From positions 1 to 32,903 of the forward strand of contig JAQSWN010000087.1 of the NCBI GenBank assembly GCA_029266615.1: DNA of 32,903 nucleotides, read 5' to 3'. The DNA comes from Polyangiaceae bacterium. Its GTDB lineage: Bacteria > Myxococcota_A > Polyangia > Polyangiales > Polyangiaceae. The notes beneath the pieces were generated by a model. It made no database searches. It had not been told where the DNA came from and saw nothing but the letters and a program-made list of their open reading frames with translations. A program made the translations under genes and the position numbers. This document shows, piece by piece, positions 23,169-31,532 of this stretch. Position 1 is the first letter of the stretch. Each line of letters opens with the position of its first letter.

Positions 23169-24701
23169 ATGAGCGACGCAGCCCGGCGAACGATCGACTT
23201 TGCGCGGAACGCTCCGAGCGCGGTTCGGCTCACGGTCGTAGAAGGGCCGACGGTCGGGCAAGAGTTCAAGCTGGACGGCGCGGCGACCATCGGCCGGTCT
23301 CCGGACGCAACCGTGATGGTGGACGACCCCGGGGTATCGCGTCTGCACGCGCGGATCCGCCGGAGCGAGGTCGGCACCTTCGAGGTCGAAGATCTCGGCA
23401 GCAAAAACGGCACGTTTTTGAACGGCACCCGGGTCGAGCAAGCGCCGGCCGCCTTCGGCGACAAGATTCGCGTCGGCCCGCGCGTCGTGCTGACGCTCAG
23501 CAGCTTCGACGTGGTGGAGGAGCAGGTCGTCCAGCGACAGCGGTTGGAGACGATTGGCCGTCTCGGGGCTGGCATCGCCCACGACCTGAACAACGTCTTG
23601 GCGGCGCTGCACGCTGGTACCGCCTTCCTGCAACAGCTCGCCCCCAGCACGGACTTGGGAGACGCGCGCGTGCGCGAATGCCTTCGCGACTTGTCCCTCG
23701 CAACAAGCCAGGGCGCAGAGCTCACGCGCGGCATCCTCCGCATCGTCCGCGGCAAGCGCTCCGTGCGCGAACCCGTAGACTTGGGTCAGCTGGCGGTCGA
23801 GGTGTCGCGGATCCTACGCCACACCATCGATCACAGCATTCAGGTCGAAACGGTGGTGGATCCAGAGGTCGTCGTTCACGGCAACCACTCGGAGCTCCAG
23901 CAAGTGTTGCTGAACCTCTGCCTCAACGCCCGAGATGCCATGCCGCAAGGTGGCAAGCTGGGCGTGGTCGTGAAGCTCGCACACCCTCCGGCGGAGCTGG
24001 GGCTGCCCACGGAGCGCCCGTGCGCCCTCCTCGAGGTGAGCGATACCGGCCAGGGGATCGACGCCGAGGCGCGACCGCTCATCTTCGAGCCATTCTTCAC
24101 GACCAAGCGCGAAGGAGCCGGCTTCGGCATCGGTCTGTCGACGGTGCGGGACTTGGTGAAGCTGCACGGCGGGCGCATCGCGCTGGAGAGCGGGCGCAGT
24201 AAGGGCAGCGTCTTCAGCCTCTATTTCCCGGCGGTGGACGTGCAGAGCTTCGCCACCACCGGTGAACGCGCTCCCGCCGAGCTGCCGTTCCAAAGCGAGC
24301 GCCCAGTGAGCCTCCTGCTCGTGGACGACGAGCAGCTCTTGCGCCGCAGCTTCGGGCGGTTGCTGCGCCAGCACGGCTTTCAGGTAACAGAGGCGGCCGG
24401 CGGCGCGGAAGCGTTGTCGCTCTACGCGGGCGGCAAGCATGACCTCGTCATCTTGGACTTGGACATGCCAGGAATGAGCGGCGAAGAAACGCAGGTTCAG
24501 CTGCTGCAACGCGTTCCGGAGGCTCGCCTCATGTTCGCCTCCGGGCACGCGGACCCCCAGCGGGAGCACGTTGTGCGCGAGCGCGGCGCGCGCGCATTCT
24601 TACAAAAGCCGTACGAGATTGAGCTGCTCGTCGACACCATTCATCAAGTGATGCGCCAGCCGACTTTCTGCGACGAACGCACGCTCATCGGCGGGAGCTG
24701 A
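23169..24701 (+). CDS. FHA-domain hybrid histidine kinase with receiver domain
   Basis: This 510-residue cytoplasmic signalling protein has three parts. An FHA domain (about 20-112) carries IGRSPDATVMVDDPGVSRLH and GSKNGTFLNG and binds phosphothreonine. A histidine-kinase core (about 125-355) has His138 in GAGIAHDLNNVL, Asn253 in the N box, DTGQGID (292-298) and FEPFFTTKREGAGFGIGLS. A receiver domain (about 379-495) has Asp386/Asp387, phosphate-accepting Asp430 in ILDLDMPGMSG, and Lys480. No membrane segment is seen. The start is taken at ATG 23169; a GTG at 23034 would add 45 residues with no domain character. An FHA input suggests it reads Ser/Thr-kinase signals. It ends one base from the convergent lectin-lipoprotein gene, with no terminator between. 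Confidence 0.92.
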   Translation: MSDAARRTIDFARNAPSAVRLTVVEGPTVGQEFKLDGAATIGRSPDATVMVDDPGVSRLHARIRRSEVGTFEVEDLGSKNGTFLNGTRVEQAPAAFGDKIRVGPRVVLTLSSFDVVEEQVVQRQRLETIGRLGAGIAHDLNNVLAALHAGTAFLQQLAPSTDLGDARVRECLRDLSLATSQGAELTRGILRIVRGKRSVREPVDLGQLAVEVSRILRHTIDHSIQVETVVDPEVVVHGNHSELQQVLLNLCLNARDAMPQGGKLGVVVKLAHPPAELGLPTERPCALLEVSDTGQGIDAEARPLIFEPFFTTKREGAGFGIGLSTVRDLVKLHGGRIALESGRSKGSVFSLYFPAVDVQSFATTGERAPAELPFQSERPVSLLLVDDEQLLRRSFGRLLRQHGFQVTEAAGGAEALSLYAGGKHDLVILDLDMPGMSGEETQVQLLQRVPEARLMFASGHADPQREHVVRERGARAFLQKPYEIELLVDTIHQVMRQPTFCDERTLIGGS

Positions 24702-24702
24702 G

Positions 24703-25476
24703 CTACGGCGCGAATTCGCGTTCCGGCTCTTCGCAGAGGTACGCGTACCCGATCGTGCAGGCGCGATCACCCCACGTGGCATCGTCGGCGAGCAGCACCG
24801 CGCAATCCTCTCCCTGGACGCTTCCGTCTCCGCTGTTGTTCGGCGTTCGTTCGGCCCAAGCAACGTGCGCGTCGTCAACGGGGTTGCCGGTTTCGTCGCC
24901 GAGCCAGAACCGCATGCCGCCCTCTCCGTCCCAGGCCCAGCTGCCCTCCGTCTCCTGATCGCTCGCGCCCACCCAGGCCTCGAGCCCCGCCTCGATGGCG
25001 TCCACCTTGCTGGCCACAGCCGTATTTTCCGCGGCGGTCTCGAGCCAGGCGAGCCGCATGCCTTGGGCGCGGCACGCCTCCTGCGCGCGCGTGTAGTCCC
25101 GCGTCGTGCCGGTGCACAACATGTAGCCGTGATCGGGGCGACCGCTGAGCACGAAGCCCCAGCAGCCGAGCGTCGCGGCCGGCATGCTGTTGCAGGCTTG
25201 CTCGTCTACGACGTCGTCACAGTCGTCGTCGTGGCCGTTGCAGCGCTCGGTGCTCGGCGAGCAAGTGCCCGGGGCTCCGCCTTCAGTCGGAGGCGCTCCC
25301 GCGCTGGCGGGTACCTCTCCGCCGCCGTTCGGAAATCCGGAGACGCCAGCGCTGCCGCTGGACGTGGCCCCCGCGACCTGAGCGTCTTCGATAAAATAGT
25401 CGTCCGTCAGTGGGCAGCCGGCGACGAGCAGCGACAACAGCCCCGCGCCCAGCCATCGAACGCCCAGGGACCTCAC
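24703..25476 (-). CDS. Lipoprotein with Asp-rich metal-binding motif and C-type lectin-like domain
   Basis: This is a 257-residue predicted lipoprotein with lipobox LVAGC (Cys21) and a Gly/Ala/Ser linker (about 35-70). RCNGHDDDCDDVVDEQAC (79-95 or so) is the Asp-rich putative metal-binding motif seen in many myxobacterial surface proteins. A C-type-lectin-like domain follows (about 113-248), with WVGASDQETEGSWAW, EDCAVL and the closing WGDRAC...YLCE that marks this fold. A sugar or protein ligand is possible. The start is GTG at 25476 with GGGGAGA about seven bases upstream, one base after the stop of the PEGA-type gene. It is the last gene of the kinase operon, suggesting a role at the cell surface. 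Confidence 0.86.
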   Translation of the reverse strand: MRSLGVRWLGAGLLSLLVAGCPLTDDYFIEDAQVAGATSSGSAGVSGFPNGGGEVPASAGAPPTEGGAPGTCSPSTERCNGHDDDCDDVVDEQACNSMPAATLGCWGFVLSGRPDHGYMLCTGTTRDYTRAQEACRAQGMRLAWLETAAENTAVASKVDAIEAGLEAWVGASDQETEGSWAWDGEGGMRFWLGDETGNPVDDAHVAWAERTPNNSGDGSVQGEDCAVLLADDATWGDRACTIGYAYLCEEPEREFAP

Positions 25477-25477
25477 G

Positions 25478-26431
25478 CTAGAATCTCCCCGTCACGAACG
25501 CACCGCCCGGGTACGCCGCCGCGCCCACCTGCCGTCCCGAGGAGCTCTCGTGCCAGAGCAGGAAGGCTCCCGTACCGGCGGCGACGACGCCGACGCCCAA
25601 ACCGACGTACGCAAACGTGCGGTTGCGTCGGAAACCGTCCAAGTCGTTGCGCAAGCTGGAGGGGCAGCCCGGCGTGCAGCCGTCTTCCAACGCCGATTGG
25701 TGATTCAGCGCCGCGATACCGGTCACGGTGCCCACGACGAGAGCGACGCCGCCGCCCGCAAGAAGCCCAATCGACAGCGCCGAGGGCCGCAGGTCCCGGC
25801 TAGCGGGCGAGACCGGCGCGTCGCTCGGCGGGCGCGGCGCGGCTGCGAGCTCGACGCGAACGACTTGAAGTCCACCTTCGTTCAGTGACAGCCCCAAGGC
25901 GTACGGCGCCTTGCCCGGCGCGCGCGCCCTCACCCGATGCGTGCCGGGGTCCACCGGCGTGGGCACGCCGATGAGCGCGGGCGGTACCGGACGATCGTCG
26001 ACGAAGACTTGCGTGCCGGGCGGAGCGTCTGCTGGCAAATGCAGCTCCAGCCGAGCCACGCGCGCGCGCGTTGTTTCGACCTCGCTCGCGGCGTCACGCA
26101 CCGCGCGCTGAAAAGCTTCCGGCGCCGCCGAGTCGAGCGGCATCCGTAGCGTCTCTTCGTACTTGTCTACCGCCTCCACGAGTCGACCGTTCCGCGCAAG
26201 GCAGCGCGCGACCATTACCGTGATCGAAGGCACTTTGTAGAGCTGCTCGGCGCGTTGAAAGCGATCCAGCGCGGCGGCGTAGTCCTGCTTGTCGTACGCC
26301 TCGGCGCCGGCTACCGCCAGCTCCCGCGCGGCAACGCGCGTGCCGGCGTCTGCCGCTTGCGCCAGCGCCACCCCGGGCACCGTCCAAAAGCCAAGCGCGC
26401 AAGCGAGCACGAGCCCTCGCTCAAAACCCAA
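25478..26431 (-). CDS. Periplasmic TPR/PEGA-like protein with two C-terminal membrane helices
   Basis: This 317-residue protein has a signal peptide (about 1-25, ending VALAQA) and a short TPR-like helical part (about 35-120, with AEAYDKQDYAAALDRFQRAE). A PEGA-like beta unit (about 130-185) includes TQVFVDDRPVPPALIGVP and PGTHRVRARAPGKAPY. Two hydrophobic segments (about 218-243 and 272-292) anchor the C-terminus. The architecture is common in myxobacteria beside Ser/Thr kinases. The start is TTG at 26431, 11 bases inside the kinase gene; an internal GTG would remove the basic n-region. The overlap implies translational coupling. The function is not established; it could be an envelope partner of the kinase. 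Confidence 0.83.
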   Translation of the reverse strand: MGFERGLVLACALGFWTVPGVALAQAADAGTRVAARELAVAGAEAYDKQDYAAALDRFQRAEQLYKVPSITVMVARCLARNGRLVEAVDKYEETLRMPLDSAAPEAFQRAVRDAASEVETTRARVARLELHLPADAPPGTQVFVDDRPVPPALIGVPTPVDPGTHRVRARAPGKAPYALGLSLNEGGLQVVRVELAAAPRPPSDAPVSPASRDLRPSALSIGLLAGGGVALVVGTVTGIAALNHQSALEDGCTPGCPSSLRNDLDGFRRNRTFAYVGLGVGVVAAGTGAFLLWHESSSGRQVGAAAYPGGAFVTGRF

Positions 26432-27869
26432 AATCGTGACCCTTCTTACGCGCAGCGGCCGTCCCCGGGCGCGGCTTCGCTTTTGCGGCGGCCGGCGCGG
26501 ATTTTACGGACTGCTCGGGCAGCGCAACGACCGCGCTCGGGGCCGCCGCGGCAGCTTTCGTGGCCTCCACCGCAGGTAGAGGCGCTACCGGCGACGCCGC
26601 CACTGAAGACGGCGCGGGCAGAGCCCCGGCTGCGGAAGGCCTGAGCGCGAGCCAAGTACCGGCTGCGCCCAGGAGCAGAGCGGCGAGCGGGAGGGCGAAG
26701 TACAGAGCGCGCGTGCGCCCCGCGTCCGCGCTCGGTGGAAGAGTGAGGAGCGTCTCCGCGTTGCTCGATCCCGGCGAGCGGAGCGAGCTCGCGCGCGCAG
26801 CAGCGCCGGGCTCCTGGTTGGCCGGGCGCGCAGAGCGAAGCTCACCACCATGGATGGTGAGCGTGGTGTCCAGCCAGACCGCACGGATCGAGTTGCCGGA
26901 AAGGTCTTCCTTGATGCCGTGCTCGTACAGCCACAACGCGAGCGCCTCGCCCAGGTCCGTCACCGTCTGGAAACGCTCCGCGCGCTGTTTACGCAACCCG
27001 CGCTCGATGATTTGCCAGAGCGCCTTGTCCCCCGCTCCGCAATCGATGGAAGGCGTCGGATCCTCGTTGATGATCGCGTGCATGAGCGCGTTGTAGTTCG
27101 GCTTCTGGAACGGCACCTTGCCCGTGATCACCTCGTACAACACCACGCACAAGGACCAGATGTCCGTGCGCTCGTCGATGTCGTCGAGGCCCAGGGCCTG
27201 CTCCGGTGACATGTAGTCGGGGCTGCCGAGCACCGCCCCGACTTGAGTCAGGCGGCCATCCACCTGCTTGTCCACCTTGGCGATGCCGAAATCCAGCAGC
27301 TTCGGTTGTCGGCGCCCGAGCGCGTCCGCAGCCAGAAAGACGTTGTCCGGCTTGATGTCGCGATGAACGATGCCTTTGTCGTGCGCGAGCCTGAGCCCGT
27401 CGGCGATCGGGAGTAGCGTCTGCACGGCCCGGATCGCGGGAACACGCACTTCTCGGCGGGCGAGCGCGGCCAGCGTCTCGCCCTGCACGAGCTCCATCAC
27501 CAAGTACGGATCGCCGTGACGCGTCCAGCCGAAATCGAATACGCGCACCAACGCCGGGTGACCGAGCCGAGCCGCCGCGTGCGCTTCCCGCGCCATACGC
27601 GAAGAAAGCGCGGAGCTGGCGGCGCTGGCGCGGATCAGCTTGAGCGCGACGTCCACACCGAGGACGAGCGAATGCGCGACCCACACCACGCCCATGCCGC
27701 CACGGCCGATCTCGCGAACCAGCCGATAGCGATCTCCGACGACCTCACCCGCGAGGTAATGACTGGCCTCATCCATCGGCGCGACGGTCGCGCCGCCGTC
27801 CGCGCCGGGCGAATCCTCCCCCACGGTTTCGACGAGCCTAGGGAACCGGCGCGGGGACGGAGTAGTCAT
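26421..27869 (-). CDS. Membrane-anchored Ser/Thr protein kinase
   Basis: This 482-residue Hanks-type kinase has GRGGMGVVW (56-64), Lys77 in VALK, Glu95, HRDIKPDN (169-176), DFG (193-195) and SPDYMSPEQ (216-224), so it should be catalytically active. The kinase domain spans about 46-320. A linker leads to one membrane helix (about 388-409), then an Ala/Pro/Val-rich extracytoplasmic tail of about 70 residues with no sensor fold. The ATG at 27869 has no clear ribosome site; Met32 is an alternative, leaving the kinase domain intact. It is the first gene of a three-gene operon with the PEGA-like protein and lectin lipoprotein. Substrates are unknown; the FHA kinase convergent with this operon could be a reader of its phosphorylation. 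Confidence 0.93.
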   Translation of the reverse strand: MTTPSPRRFPRLVETVGEDSPGADGGATVAPMDEASHYLAGEVVGDRYRLVREIGRGGMGVVWVAHSLVLGVDVALKLIRASAASSALSSRMAREAHAAARLGHPALVRVFDFGWTRHGDPYLVMELVQGETLAALARREVRVPAIRAVQTLLPIADGLRLAHDKGIVHRDIKPDNVFLAADALGRRQPKLLDFGIAKVDKQVDGRLTQVGAVLGSPDYMSPEQALGLDDIDERTDIWSLCVVLYEVITGKVPFQKPNYNALMHAIINEDPTPSIDCGAGDKALWQIIERGLRKQRAERFQTVTDLGEALALWLYEHGIKEDLSGNSIRAVWLDTTLTIHGGELRSARPANQEPGAAARASSLRSPGSSNAETLLTLPPSADAGRTRALYFALPLAALLLGAAGTWLALRPSAAGALPAPSSVAASPVAPLPAVEATKAAAAAPSAVVALPEQSVKSAPAAAKAKPRPGTAAARKKGHDFGF

Positions 27870-28081
27870 CGACGCAACTCACAATCGTGTCATGGGGCGC
27901 GCGGGCGGACAACCGAGACCAGGCGCCAACGCGACACGCCTCGGGACGAGAGCGTGCCGAGCGACGTACGGCCGAGCTCCGCGTGGCGATAAGTGAACGA
28001 CCCGCGCTCCGCTTCGTCACGAAGACTCTCGTCGTCACGCACCCGGGCCTACATCGTGCGCGCTCCCGAGGCTGCGTGCGA

Positions 28082-29623
28082 CTAGAAGTTACCGGAGACG
28101 TTCGTGGAAAGCGTGGTGCGCTGCTCGGCGGGCAGGCGCTGCACGGCGTCCGTATAGCGGGTGAGAAGCTGGCCACGCTGCTCGGCGAGGGACAGATCCG
28201 CAAGGACCAAGTCTACGCGGGCGCGCTGCACCCGGAGCTGAGCTTGACGATACGAATCTTCCGCCTGCTGAACGGTGATGGCGATGGTGCCGCCCGCGAG
28301 GAACCGTGCGCGCTCCGCTTCGGCCTGAGCCTTGGCGACCTTCTCCGTTTGGGTGGCGAGCTCGAGCCGCTCCCGCGCGGCGCGGCGCTGCGCGATCGCG
28401 GAGGCGACGTTGCTACGAATCGTGAGCTCGTTCACGGCGATTTGCTTCTCGGCGACATGGGCCGCAAGCTGCGCGGCTTGGATTTGGGAGGAGCGGCGCG
28501 TGTCCGTAACCGGCATCTGGAAGGTGAGCCCCACGTGGGCGCTCACCGCCTCCATTTGGCCGAACTGCTCGAACGCGGGGGGTACCCGACGGTTGCCCAG
28601 GCCTTGCGCCTGCACGTAAGCGTCCAGGTCGAGGCGGGGCCGTAGAGGGTCGCCCGAAATTTTCAGCTGATCTCGGCTGAGCGCGAGCTCTGCCTGAAGC
28701 TGGCGTCGCTCGTAGGAGTTGGCGAGCGCTTCCCGCACCGCGGTCGCCTCGACCGGCTCGTCTGCGCTCGGTGGTTGTGGCTCGTCTGCGGCCGCGAGCG
28801 CCTCGCCGACCCCGGCGGCTCGACCCAGGGTTTGGGCGAGCACCAGCTCGCGTTGTCGGACGTCCGTGCGGGCGGCCAAAACCGCTTCGTCCAACTGCGC
28901 GACCTGGGTGGCGTAGGGCAGCGCGGAGGCTGGCGCGAGCGCGCCGCTCTGCACCTGCTGCTGCGCTTGCTCTTGTTGCACCCGCGCGAGCGCGCGCGAG
29001 GCTTCGTTGATGCGCACGGCCTGGTTCGAGTACCAAAGCTCCCAGTAGTCCGAAACGACTTGGGCGAGGACCTGGCTCGCCGCCGCTTGTGCCGCGAGCT
29101 GATCGGCCGACAAGTTGAGGCGCGCCTGGCGTTGGCTGGCGAGGCCGATGTCCGTACCGGCACCGCGGAGGAGCGGCTGAGTCGCGGCCAGCCGCCCCAC
29201 GAGCGAGTAACCCGGACCCGTCGCGCCGAGGAGCGTCTGCTGCTCCAGCGAGGCCCGTGACGAACGCTGCCCCGACATGGTCGCGGAGAGCACCGTGCCG
29301 TATGCGAACGGCTTGGTCAGCCCTACCCCGACGTCGAAAATGTCACTGCCGGTGATGCGCGTTCCGTTCTGGTACAAGGTGGGGACGCGCGAGTGGGTGT
29401 AACCCGCGTTGGCGCCTAAGACCGGCACGTAGAGCGCTTCCTCGGCGCGCAGGAGAAAGCGGCTCTGTTCCGCGCGGAGCAACGCCACGTGGAGGGACGG
29501 ATTGTTCGCGACCGCGACCGCGACCGCCTCTTGTTCGCTGAGCGGGCGCGCTTCTTGCGCTGCGACGGGGAAAGCGACCGAGAGCCAGAGGCACGACAAG
29601 CACGACAGCAAGCCTTTATTCAT
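28082..29623 (-). CDS. TolC-family outer-membrane efflux channel
   Basis: This 513-residue outer-membrane factor has a signal peptide ending VAAQ (about 1-22) and two repeats of the outer-membrane-efflux helical/beta unit (about 28-235 and 260-470). Long Ala/Gln/Glu-rich coiled helices such as EQAQQQVQSGALAPASALPY are typical of TolC tunnels. It forms the exit duct of the tripartite pump encoded by the genes just upstream. The ATG at 29623 overlaps the permease stop by eight bases (ATGAATAA), so the two are translationally coupled. The length is slightly above E. coli TolC. Confidence 0.92.
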   Translation of the reverse strand: MNKGLLSCLSCLWLSVAFPVAAQEARPLSEQEAVAVAVANNPSLHVALLRAEQSRFLLRAEEALYVPVLGANAGYTHSRVPTLYQNGTRITGSDIFDVGVGLTKPFAYGTVLSATMSGQRSSRASLEQQTLLGATGPGYSLVGRLAATQPLLRGAGTDIGLASQRQARLNLSADQLAAQAAASQVLAQVVSDYWELWYSNQAVRINEASRALARVQQEQAQQQVQSGALAPASALPYATQVAQLDEAVLAARTDVRQRELVLAQTLGRAAGVGEALAAADEPQPPSADEPVEATAVREALANSYERRQLQAELALSRDQLKISGDPLRPRLDLDAYVQAQGLGNRRVPPAFEQFGQMEAVSAHVGLTFQMPVTDTRRSSQIQAAQLAAHVAEKQIAVNELTIRSNVASAIAQRRAARERLELATQTEKVAKAQAEAERARFLAGGTIAITVQQAEDSYRQAQLRVQRARVDLVLADLSLAEQRGQLLTRYTDAVQRLPAEQRTTLSTNVSGNF

Positions 29624-30827
29624 GACGGAGGGCCTCGATAGGATCGAGATTGGCGGCCTTGCGAGCGGGCAAGTAACCGAAGACGACGCCGACCAGCGCC
29701 GAAAAAAGGAAGGACAGCGCCACGATGTCCGGCGCCAGCACGAAGGGCAGATTCATCGAGCTTGCCGCAAAGTACGAGCCGACCAAGCCCAGGCAAATCC
29801 CGATCACGCCGCCCAGCGTGGAAAGAACGATCGCCTCGAGCAGGAACTGCATCATGACCTCGCTGCCGAAAGCGCCGATCGCGAGGCGAATTCCGATCTC
29901 CCGCGTCCTCTCCGTGACGGAGACGAGCATGATGTTCATGATCCCGATGCCGCCGACCACGAGGCTGACCGCGGCGATCGCGCCGAGCAGCGCGGTGAGC
30001 GCGGTGGACGTCGCGGTTACCGTCTCCGCGATCTCCGCCATGTCGCGGATCGTGAAATCGTCGTCCAGCCCTTCGCCGCGGTGACGGCGCTGCCGCAAGA
30101 GCCCGCGGACACGCTCCGCGACCACGCCCGTGGGCTCCCCCTCGCGCGCGGCTACGAAGATACTCTGAATGTTGTCGTTGCCGGTGATACGCCGCTGCAC
30201 GGCGCGCATCGGGAGCACGACCAAGTCGTCTTGGTCCTGGCCCATGCCCGCTTGCCCCTTGCTGACCAGGAGCCCGACGACCTGACAAGGAATTGAACCG
30301 ACGCGCAGCGTCGTACCGATCGGATCCTTCGACTGGTAGAGGTTGTTTCGTATCGTGCTACCGATGACGCAGGCCGCAGCGCCGCTCTGGAGCTCCGCGC
30401 GGCTGAAGAGTCGCCCCTTGTCGATGGTGTAACCGCGGACCTCGAAGAAGGAGTTGTCGGAGCCGGTAACCGACGTGCGCTGGTTGGAGTTGCCGTAGAC
30501 GACCTGCGCGGAGCTCGCCGCCGCCGCCGCGACCGCGTCCACGCCTAGGATTTCCCGGCGGATCGCGTTGGCGTCGTCGATGCGAAGGGGGGGCGCGCTG
30601 ACGCCCGCGCCGCCACCACCCCTCGAGAAAGTTCCCGCGCTCACGGTCAGCAAGTTCTTGCCCAGCTTGCCGATGTCTTCCGTCACCTTCGCGGTCGCGC
30701 CACGCCCCACGGAGACCAGCGCGATGACCGCGCCGACACCGATCACCACGCCGAGCATGGTGAGGAAGGAGCGCAGAGTGTTGCGGCGAATCTCACGCAG
30801 CGCCATGAACACGGTCGCCCAAATCAT
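29616..30827 (-). CDS. MacB-type ABC transporter permease
   Basis: This 403-residue inner-membrane permease of the MacB/FtsX family has an N-terminal helix (about 18-45, [20 protein letters not shown]), a large periplasmic domain (about 50-270) and three C-terminal helices in the FtsX fold (about 280-395) with [21 protein letters not shown]. Unlike E. coli MacB, the ATPase is a separate protein. The start overlaps the ATPase stop by four bases (ATGA), typical of coupled subunits. It would act as a mechanotransmitter driving efflux of a substrate (macrolide, peptide or lipid-like) through the TolC channel; the substrate is not predictable. Confidence 0.92.
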   Translation of the reverse strand: MIWATVFMALREIRRNTLRSFLTMLGVVIGVGAVIALVSVGRGATAKVTEDIGKLGKNLLTVSAGTFSRGGGGAGVSAPPLRIDDANAIRREILGVDAVAAAAASSAQVVYGNSNQRTSVTGSDNSFFEVRGYTIDKGRLFSRAELQSGAAACVIGSTIRNNLYQSKDPIGTTLRVGSIPCQVVGLLVSKGQAGMGQDQDDLVVLPMRAVQRRITGNDNIQSIFVAAREGEPTGVVAERVRGLLRQRRHRGEGLDDDFTIRDMAEIAETVTATSTALTALLGAIAAVSLVVGGIGIMNIMLVSVTERTREIGIRLAIGAFGSEVMMQFLLEAIVLSTLGGVIGICLGLVGSYFAASSMNLPFVLAPDIVALSFLFSALVGVVFGYLPARKAANLDPIEALRHE

Positions 30828-31519
30828 GGTCGCGGCTCCACGAGCTCATCGCTCAAAATTTGGCCGTCCTTGAAGACGAGGTTCCGCTTGGCGAACGCGG
30901 CCACGTCCGGCTCGTGGGTCACCATCACGATCGTGATGCCTCGCTCGCGATTGAGCTGCTGCAGAAGCTTCATCACTTCCTCCGTACGCGCCGAGTCGAG
31001 ATTGCCGGTAGGCTCGTCGGCCATCAAAATCTCTGGTTCCGTCACGAGCGCGCGCGCAATCGCGACGCGCTGTTGCTGGCCGCCGGAGAGCTGGCTGGGG
31101 GCGTGGTCCAGGCGGTCTTCCAAACCGACCAGGGTCAGCGCACGAATGGCTCGCTCTTCACGCTCGGCGCGAGGGACGCGCCGATAGACGAGCGGCAGCT
31201 CGACGTTCTCCAAGGCGCTCGTGCGCGCAAGCAGGTTGAAACCCTGAAAAACGAAGCCAATGTAGTGCCGGCGCAGCATGGTGAGGCCATCGCCCGGTAG
31301 CGCCGTCACTTCCACGTCCGCGAGGTGGTACTGACCCTCCGTGGGCCGATCCAAACAGCCGAGGATGTTCATGCACGTGGACTTCCCGGACCCACTGGAG
31401 CCCATGATGGCGACGAACTCGCCGCGCTCGATGCGGAGGTCGATGCCGTCCAGCGCGCGCACCTCGGACTCGCCCTCGCCGTACCGCTTGTAGACTTGGT
31501 TGAGCTCGATTAGCGACAT
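30824..31519 (-). CDS. MacB-type ABC transporter ATP-binding protein
   Basis: This 231-residue ABC ATPase of the LolD/MacB class has Walker A GSSGSGKS (40-47), a Q-loop in FVFQGFNLL (89-97), signature LSGGQQQR (144-151), Walker B ILMADEP (164-170) and a conserved His in VTHEPD. It pairs with the permease whose gene overlaps by four bases. Length and motifs are complete. It starts 13 bases after the membrane-fusion gene. Confidence 0.95.
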   Translation of the reverse strand: MSLIELNQVYKRYGEGESEVRALDGIDLRIERGEFVAIMGSSGSGKSTCMNILGCLDRPTEGQYHLADVEVTALPGDGLTMLRRHYIGFVFQGFNLLARTSALENVELPLVYRRVPRAEREERAIRALTLVGLEDRLDHAPSQLSGGQQQRVAIARALVTEPEILMADEPTGNLDSARTEEVMKLLQQLNRERGITIVMVTHEPDVAAFAKRNLVFKDGQILSDELVEPRP

Positions 31520-31532
31520 GCGGTGCTGCGCG

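Noticed and set aside
24702..24702. Terminator between the FHA kinase and lectin lipoprotein genes
   Set aside because: Only one base separates the stops and no stem was found in the adjoining coding ends.
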